64,000 bases of DNA. Source: Jacaranda mimosifolia. Its lineage: Eukaryota > Streptophyta > Magnoliopsida > Lamiales > Bignoniaceae. Both the position numbers and the translations under genes were made by a program. The DNA lies in contig CM032131.1 in the NCBI GenBank assembly GCA_018894105.1, positions 7,342,501-7,406,500 of the forward strand, read 5' to 3'. This document shows positions 58,329 to 64,000 of the stretch, one piece after another (the stretch's first letter is position 1; the number at the start of each line of letters is the position of its first letter). The notes under the pieces were generated by a model. It saw nothing but the letters and a program-made list of their open reading frames with translations. It searched no databases and had not been told where the DNA came from.

Positions 58329-61134
58329 ACCATTAATATAAATAGAACTAAATCTATCATTTTCACCAATTCAACTCTTATCCATACCTGCACTAATAAA
58401 ATTTTATAAAATAAGAAAAACTTATTAAATTTCAAATATATATCAAAATTTAATAAAATGTAACAGAGATGTTTAAAATCTGTTACTTGAAACAGGTTAA
58501 TTTTATCACCAGAAACAAACAAAATGTAAGAGAGATGAATAAAATATGTTACTAGAAACAGAACTGGAAACCAGTCCACTAGTTCTAGATCGATTTCAAG
58601 AATTAGAAATAGAACTAGTTTTCGGTTCTGCAAATTGTTTTCCAATTCTGGAAACTGCTAGAATAAACCAATTTCCACTTCTGGATAAGTTCCAGGAATA
58701 GAAATTTTCGAAAAACAGATGTGGAAAATTTTCAGATATGATAGACTTAATTTTCAATAATAAAAACTAGTGTATGTTGATGGAAAATCACCTTGGTTAG
58801 TTTATTAAATAAAAGATACTTGCTATGCCTTTGAATATTTTGCACATCAACTATCCTTTTTCATCAAAAGAAAACATTTCATGAGTAACAAATCCCATTA
58901 AAAAGTCCAAACTCTATTATTGGAGTTCTTTTATGCGAATTAAAACATTTAAGATATGTTTTCAGGAAAGCATTATGTCTTTTGAAGATAAGGTAAAGAT
59001 ATAGAATGGTTTTGAGTATTTTAGAGATGTCATCATCCAAAAAACAAGTGAATTATCCAAACTAGCTAATAACACAATAAGCAACCTTTGCCAATCCTTA
59101 CTCAATATAATATATCTCATAGCTTATGATACTAATGACTCAATATAAAACAAGAAATAATTATAAAAGAAGAAAGAAAAAGAAAAAAGAAAACATCAAG
59201 GGAAGATACCTGATACAAATAGAGCGAGTGATTAAGAAGCTAGTGATACTGTCTGCAAGTTATTTGCAAGTTTTCGTAACTAATGTCTCAGGAATGCTTA
59301 TATGAGAATGATTTGCTGCCCTCAAAATCCTATGAAATAAGAGAGTTATAGATACCTCTATTCCCAAGTCCTAACTTCCATATTAAAATGGCACAATCAG
59401 CTTTTAACTATACTAAAAACATATCAAACGTTCTTTAATTATTGTGCACAAGCAAGATTAAAATATAGAATCAATCATCCTACTGTTGTATCAAATACCA
59501 ATGTTTCATTATGGAGTTTGCAGCACCTTATTTCAATATATAAAAAGCATCTTAATCTAGTCCCAATTCACTTATTACCAACAATAGATTACAAAGAGAT
59601 CCAGTAATTGTTTTCAGCAAGTCAATGGTTGTAGATGTTAAATTCACAAGTTTTGGGAACAACATAATCTTTTTCTAGGCTCAATATGATCTAGAAACAA
59701 TTCTTACTGAAAATAAGAAAATAAACAGATGTGTTTTTGTTTCATATCATCATTGTTTGCAAATGGCTGTAATTCTCTAGTTTCTACTGTCATTTCGTTC
59801 TACTTATGGGAATCAAGTGAAACTCCAACTATTTAGGTGCTCTTGAAGCTAACTCTCGCTATGATCAATCTGGATCTAATAATTATTCTTTTTTTTTTTT
59901 CAATATTAATTTCCCTGTGAATAATGTATAGATAATTTGGGGCATAGTTAAGTATTTCTTGGTGCTATGGTTCTCACCGGCCTAGAGTATAGATTTTAGT
60001 TCGACTAAGCAAGCACACTATTCTAAGTAAAGCAGTTTGAAAGAAAGCTTTTTTTTAGTTTGAAAGAAAGATGTCATTTTTACTATTTAGAATATCAAGA
60101 TTAAGCAGCTCAACCATTAAAGCAGCTCTAAGCCAAACAGATGACCTATGACCCTACCATTTAATCAGGGAGGGTCACACGATTCACCTCAGCTCCTCCT
60201 ACTTCAGGGGAAAGGCTTTCTCTCCTTGATTTGATACTACGACTCAAAATTGGTCTCATTCTGTTAGGAGTTTCATTATTGATGGTATTTCCGCTAGGAA
60301 TGAGTAAGTCTCTTGGTCCAACCAAAAAAGGCATGGGAGTTCTTGGATATTGTTTGGGCCGAGTGTTGTAAAGCCGGGCTACCTAGTGATTGATTTGTGT
60401 ATATCTCATTGGGGCCATGTCACTTTTCTCATCAAAGAGATGCTAAGATCCACATTAACCAATACGACATCAAACTAAAAGCACAACCAAACGAAAAGCC
60501 AACAGAATAAGGTTGCAATTACTATTAAACACAACACACCCTAGCGTACCTTTCTACCACTGGTTCCAACAGCCATCAGATAACCTCCATCTCCTTCAAA
60601 CTCAATGACAATAACCTTCTACAATTATCATATTGTAATTAAGATTTTCACCAATAAAGCAAACTCACATTTACATCATTATGCACTTTTAGAAATTCTA
60701 GAAAGGCAATTTTCTTCTGATAGATTGACTTTAACTAGGAAACATGTGGGTATCACACTAAGCTAATTGTACACAAAAGACACTACCAATTTACATATTG
60801 TTCACAGAACTAACTACCATTTTTTTTAACAAACTACCCAACACCCTTTGCCTAGAAACAACCCAAACCCCCGTCACACTAAAATCAATCCCCACCCAAC
60901 AGTTTGAGAAAATAAAGGCAAAAATATATTACAAACATCAAATGAGAATAGAAAATGGACTAAAAAGAAAAAATAAAATGTGTAGGAGAGGGAGGATTAA
61001 GAATAGAGATATTACTTGACCAAAGGAGCTAGACACCGCTTGGAGCCAAAAGAAAAATCAACTAAGGAAAGAAACCCTCAAAAAAAGAAGAGAAATTGGA
61101 TGATAATTCAAAAAAATCATGGGGATAGAGGAAG

Positions 61135-61178
<44 letters not shown>

Positions 61179-61342
61179 CCTGCTATGAGTAGGAAGAAGG
61201 GTATAAAGAGAAAACTTAGAATGAGAAATGAAGAAAGAAAATTAAGACAAATAAAAATTAAAAAAAAAGGAGGAAAAACTTAGGCTCCCATTCTTACCGC
61301 CAAATGCAAATTATTAGGGGACAAAGTTGGTTATGTTGTAGC
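58329..61342. other. Non-coding right part of the CACTA element
   Basis: About 3 kb upstream of the TNP2-like fragment, with many short AT-rich frames but no recognised domain. It would contain the element's promoter and subterminal repeats; the latter are less clear here than on the left side. The stretch 60120-60430 is less AT-rich and also unrecognised. Confidence 0.45.
61141..61176. repeat. (GA)n microsatellite
   Basis: About 36 bp of uninterrupted GA repeats near the right end of the CACTA element. Confidence 0.9.
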
Positions 61343-61371
61343 AAATTTCTTGTCACCTAAAGTATGTAGTG

Positions 61372-63435
61372 TAAATTTAATTTAATTAAAGTTTCAGTTA
61401 TTTTAGATTTAAAATTAAAATTATTTTTATTATTATCATTTATAAATGTCATAGTCAAAAAATATTTTTTTGAAATAGTTAATTTATTAAAATTAATCAC
61501 CAATGATAAATAAAAAATCAATTTAACAGCTTAAGGGAAATTTTGTTTTATAGAATCAATTTAGTAAATTTTTAATTAAGTAATTATTGATATTTTATTC
61601 AAAAAATTAATTGATAAATTTTTGGATTGAAAAATATTTAAATGGATTTTTTGGATGTAGAAATTTATTATAAGAATTCTTTTAACTTTTTTGCCTAAAT
61701 AGTACCAAGAGAGTGCTGAAAATTATCTTATGATATTTTTAGTTCGTCTGCTTTTGGTACTTCAAATATTAGGTGGAGTGAGTTACTACTAGTCCCAAAC
61801 TAAACTAAAGAAGTAAAAATTACAATCTAAATGGTCTACATATTAGGGGTGTTCAAATCCAATCCAACCAAAAAAAATCGACACACCGATCATAACCGAA
61901 CTTTTTCAGATTGAATTGGATTTGTTTTTTAAAATCGATCGATTTGGATCAATTTTTGATTTTAATCTAAAAAAAATCCAATCCAAATTGAACCAAAATT
62001 TATATACTAATAATATAAAAAATTTATATCTTAATTGTAAAATAGAAAATTAAATTAAAACAAGCTAAACTTAGGATTTTTTCACTTTCAAAAATCAAAT
62101 ACATAGGAATAATTATTGTGGACTTATAACTTTATAGTTGTGTGTTCTTACATAATTTAACTTAATTCCACAAGATTAGTGATGTGATTGCTAAACGAAA
62201 TTTACAAATTGATTAATTAAATTAGTTTAATTATCAATACTAAATTTTCAAATAATTTAATTAAAAATTTAAATTGAAAAAAGAACAATTGAATTGAACT
62301 GATGTTGTAGGAATAAGTTAAATTGGAATGGTTATTTGAGGTAAAAAGTTGGATTCTCATTAAAGCATTTATTGAATCAAATTGAAAATTTTCTCTTAAT
62401 CAAATAGTTAAGTATCCTGAATGGAAATAGTCAACTTTTAATGATCCAAAAAAATAAAAAATCAAAACTATATATGTAGTAGGGGTGTTTGCAATTCAGT
62501 TTGGATCGATTTTGGGTGGATCCAATCTATATAGATTTAGGATTAATTATAGGGACCTCCCATGACGTTTGGCCTAATTACAAAAACCACCCCTAAGGTT
62601 TCCAAAATTATAAATACCTTCCTTGGCATTAACTAGCATTTAGAAAACACAACGGAATGGGAAAAATGATCGTTATACCCTCACTTATTTAGGAAAAAAT
62701 TAAAAAACTACTAAAAAGAAAAAGAAGTTTCTGCCCCTCTGTGTATTAAGAAGATAGATGGGCTTATTTCCCTTTATTCCCACTTCTGTCCCCCTTCTCT
62801 CTCATCCAAAGGCCCTATTTCTCTCCGTTTGTGGTGCATGCTTGTTTTTCAGCCACAAACCTACTAGAAAAACTTTAGGTTCTTCATTTTTTTGCACACC
62901 AAGTAATGTAGTCATGAAGTTTTCGGGGGATTTTATCTTTTCTAGGGAAAATACGCACAAAGGTATTAGCAAGTCTTATTACAACTATTTTTCCTTATTT
63001 TTTTGTTAGATCAATTTACTTTTAGTCAGATTTTGTATTGGGCTTTGCTGTTTTGTGATTTGATGGAGTCTGGTGATGTTTTTACATTCTTTTTTTGGTT
63101 TTTGACACAATATTATGTGTTGAAAAGTTAATTTGATGAATGTACAGTTTTATTTTGCATGATTTGATGTTATTTATGAAAACCCTAATCTTTGATTGTT
63201 GACACCAAATAAAAATCTTACCTTTTGATTAATGTACTCATTTTTGCTGCTTTTAAAACCTTTTGATGTATCCTAGAAAGGAATCCTACCTTTAGGATAG
63301 AAATTTTGCATGCTTTTGAAGAAACTCATTTTTGTATTTATCTTATAATTTATTAAATTTAATTTGAAAAGATAAATAGTTAATTTTAATTAACACTCTA
63401 GTATTTGTTTTATACTCAAATCAAATATTAACAAG
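61372..63435. other. Intergenic with MITE-like fragments, no gene recognised
   Basis: AT-rich. AGGGGTGTTCAAATCCAATCC near 61846 and AGGGGTGTTTGCAATTCAG near 62481 are direct-oriented starts of a common plant MITE type, without matching right ends. 62545-62640 contains ACCACCCCTAAGGTTT, resembling a widespread dispersed plant repeat. A plus-strand open frame at 62758-63009 has no recognised domain. Confidence 0.45.
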
Positions 63436-64000
63436 TGTTAAAGATGAAGTGTCTACATCGTAGACTAATCAAATCAAAAATATTTGATATTATCTATTGA
63501 TATCTGATATTATTTCTTGATATGTGATATTATCTCTTGTATTTGACATTATTTTATCAAAAAGATAACTATCAAAGAAGTTCAAGTCAATCTGGAAGCC
63601 TTTCATCAAGCATCTATATAAAGGGGTTGACCAAGCTCATTCAACACACAAGTCCTAGCAAGCGAGAGAAACTTTGAAGAAGTCCAGCAATTTTCTCTAG
63701 CAAATTCAAAGAAATCTACCGTGTTTCAAGCATTCTTCAAGCTCATCTATTTTGATGTTTAATTCGAGATTAAGATGCGAAACCCTCGAATTGACATTAT
63801 TTTCTTTAAATCAAATTCAAGGAGATCCAGAGTGTTTAAAGCATTCTTCGCGGAACTCATATATTTTGGTAATTGATTTGAGATTAAGGTGTGAAGCCTT
63901 CAAATTGGCATTATTTTCTTTAATTCGAATTCAAAGAGATCCACAAAGTTCAAAAGCATTTTTTCGTGGAGTTCATCATATTTCAAGATCATTTTTGGAA
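63436..64000 (+). mobile_element. 5' portion of a probable LTR, running off the window
   Basis: A candidate LTR start TGTTAAAGATGAAGTG is at 63436. TATATAAA at 63615-63622 is a strong TATA box, followed by CATTCAACACACAAGTCC, a typical R start. From about 63702 imperfect tandem repeats begin and continue past the end of the window. No PBS or gag is reached, so identity as an LTR is inferred from the layout. Confidence 0.4.
63702..64000 (+). repeat. ~115-bp tandem repeats at the window edge
   Basis: Units start AAATTCAAAGAAATCTACCG (63702), AAATTCAAGGAGATCCAG (about 63816) and AATTCAAAGAGATCCACA (about 63928). The first two each contain a GAGATTAAGRTGYGAARCC block and ATTATTTTCTTTAA before the next unit; the third is cut by the window end. 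Confidence 0.75.

Larger units (their letters stand above)
54722..61371 (-). mobile_element. Degenerate CACTA (En/Spm) DNA transposon
   Basis: The left end reads TACTACAAGAAATTT (54722 on; canonical CACTACAAGAAATTT) and is followed by repeated subterminal motifs such as TTTGTTACAA and GTCACAAAT in both orientations through about 55150. On the right AAATTTCTTGT at 61343-61353 is the expected mirror, but the closing AGTG is only found 14 bp later (61368-61371). Minus-strand fragments of TNP2-like and TNPA-like proteins lie inside. The catalytic core of TNP2 is missing, so it is an internally deleted copy. No clear 3-bp duplication is seen. Confidence 0.75.

Noticed and set aside
62758..63009. 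83-codon plus-strand frame
   Set aside because: Low-complexity hydrophobic and Ser-rich, no family resemblance, no promoter or intron structure that would support a gene.

Overview
This window reads as nuclear DNA of a flowering plant, probably a eudicot. It is strongly AT-rich, has plant-type transposons of nearly every major order nested in one another, and holds one intron-containing gene for a plant-specific phytocyanin-like protein. I saw no rRNA, tRNA, CRISPR or bacterial-type operon. The species cannot be named from the sequence alone.

Layout. 1-1776: foldback/MITE elements related to PIF/Harbinger. 1778-7802: a decayed PIF/Harbinger transposon whose transposase and Myb/SANT-like genes both lie on the minus strand; a small hAT-type MITE (2749-3190, near-perfect 8-bp target duplication) splits the Myb-like gene. 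7803-11166: AT-rich, no gene seen. 11167-16801: a probable long-LTR relic with ~31-bp tandem repeats. 16905-17696: a miniature (TRIM) retrotransposon as LTR-internal-LTR-internal, running into an (AAT)n/(ATT)n palindrome and a pair of ~0.65-kb direct repeats. 20267-28105: a young, almost complete Ty1/copia element with ~1.56-kb LTRs, an AATAC target duplication, one nonsense codon and a changed RT catalytic motif.

29036-29547 is the only convincing host gene: two exons, 140 residues, a secreted cupredoxin-fold protein lacking two of the four usual copper ligands. 30024-33274 holds MITE-like elements and a possible solo LTR. From about 36831 to 54620 lies an array of 11 diverged ~0.37-0.45 kb tandem monomers, split by an old Sirevirus-type copia element (37813-51245; gag, pol and an env-like third ORF, all broken). 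The 3' LTR of that element is itself split by a 3,975-bp composite Ty3/gypsy-derived block (46344-50318). This block has gag-protease flanked by 618-bp inverted repeats and a mini-element whose two LTRs share R-U5 but have different U3 ends.

54722-61371 is a degenerate CACTA (En/Spm) element with pieces of TNP2-like and TNPA-like genes. From about 63436 the window runs into the 5' part of another probable LTR with ~115-bp tandem repeats.

The insertion order can be read from the nesting: tandem array first, then Sirevirus, then the gypsy composite; the 20-28 kb copia element is independent and recent. The most unusual structures are the inverted-repeat gypsy composite with mismatched U3 regions, the tandem array broken by the Sirevirus, and the foldback element whose loop is flipped relative to its arms.
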